DNA of 6,044 bases, taken from contig CACXGR010000198.1 of NCBI GenBank assembly GCA_902767235.1, forward strand, positions 1-6,044, in the 5' to 3' direction. The notes under the pieces are model-generated. The model was not told the DNA's origin, ran no database searches, and saw only the letters and a list, made by a program, of their open reading frames with translations. The position numbers and the translations under genes are program-made. Positions 5,823 to 6,044 of this stretch are shown here, piece by piece. Origin of the DNA: an uncultured Lachnospiraceae bacterium. GTDB taxonomy: Bacteria > Bacillota > Clostridia > Lachnospirales > Lachnospiraceae. Every line of letters begins with the position of its first letter. The first letter of the stretch is position 1.

Positions 5823-6044
5823 ATGGCATTGGATTATCATAAGTGTGCCCAGGAGATCGCTGATAATATCGGCGGCGGCGAGAACGTCGTATCCGCAGCG
5901 CACTGCGCCACAAGACTTCGTCTTGTCATTGCAGACAACGGCAAAGTCAACAAAGAGGCTCTTGACAATGTAGACGGCGTCAAGGGTATGTTCGAGTCCA
6001 ATGGACAGCTGCAGCTGATCATTGGTACAGGTACTGTCAACAAG
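5823..6044 (+). CDS. PTS glucose/sucrose-family EIIBC permease, EIIB domain (3' end missing), probably sucrose-specific
   Basis: The first 74 residues are visible and the frame stays open to the window edge. They form the start of an EIIB domain: the phosphorylated cysteine is Cys28 in AAHCATRLRL, followed by NVDGVKGMF, a GQLQLIIG strand and GTGTVNK. HCATRLR with GTGTVNK resembles ScrA/SacP sucrose permeases more than TreB (SHCITRLRF), and the neighbouring sucrose-type enzyme agrees. EIIB passes phosphate from EIIA to the incoming sugar; the membrane EIIC domain should follow beyond the window. A sucrose EII would deliver sucrose-6-phosphate to the cytoplasm. The gene has its own promoter and the second operator copy. 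Specificity for another disaccharide or beta-glucoside cannot be ruled out without the EIIC domain. Confidence 0.88.
   Translation, partial: MALDYHKCAQEIADNIGGGENVVSAAHCATRLRLVIADNGKVNKEALDNVDGVKGMFESNGQLQLIIGTGTVNK

Noticed and set aside
1..6044. CRISPR arrays, tRNA or rRNA genes, insertion sequences, prophage or defence genes.
   Set aside because: No repeat-spacer pattern, tRNA-like fold, transposase, integrase or terminal inverted repeats were seen; the window is filled by metabolic genes and their control sites.

Overview
The window looks like a carbohydrate-utilisation locus of a Gram-positive, low-AT Clostridia-type bacterium (Bacillota; Lachnospiraceae or a close relative is my best guess). 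The clues are purine-rich Shine-Dalgarno sites before every complete gene, a sugar PTS of the glucose/sucrose type, a LacI-family repressor with a cre-like operator, a GC-rich hairpin plus T-tract terminator, and GH13 enzymes resembling those of gut clostridia. Family placement is by eye; no database was searched. All genes lie on the + strand and there is little non-coding DNA.

Layout: (1) 1-1575 is the 3' part of a GH13 alpha-glucan hydrolase of the neopullulanase/cyclomaltodextrinase kind, closed by a strong terminator at 1582-1615. (2) 1616-1801 is a control region with a perfect TATAAT box overlapped by a 14-bp LacI/CcpA-type operator. (3) 1802-3700 is a full-length amylosucrase-like GH13_4 enzyme. 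(4) 3775-4776 is a LacI/GalR regulator. (5) 4818-5660 is a Cof-type HAD-IIB sugar phosphatase. Genes 3 to 5 have no convincing terminator or promoter between them and probably form one operon. (6) 5661-5822 is an AT-rich control region with a weak terminator, a good sigma-A promoter and a second, base-for-base identical copy of the 14-bp operator. (7) 5823 to the window end is the EIIB domain of a sucrose-type PTS EIIBC permease, cut by the edge.

The locus is best read as a sucrose regulon (scr-like) controlled by its own LacI-type repressor through two identical operators, one before the amylosucrase operon and one before the permease. It departs from the classic scrA-scrR-scrB-scrK arrangement: no GH32 sucrose-6-phosphate hydrolase is visible. 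In its place are an amylosucrase-like enzyme, whose known sucrose-pocket residues are all conserved, and a HAD phosphatase. One possible reading is PTS import as sucrose-6-phosphate, dephosphorylation by the HAD enzyme, then transfer of glucose from sucrose to an alpha-1,4-glucan with release of fructose. The upstream neopullulanase-like enzyme could later hydrolyse that glucan. This pathway is inference; the gene identities and regulatory sites are the better supported part.
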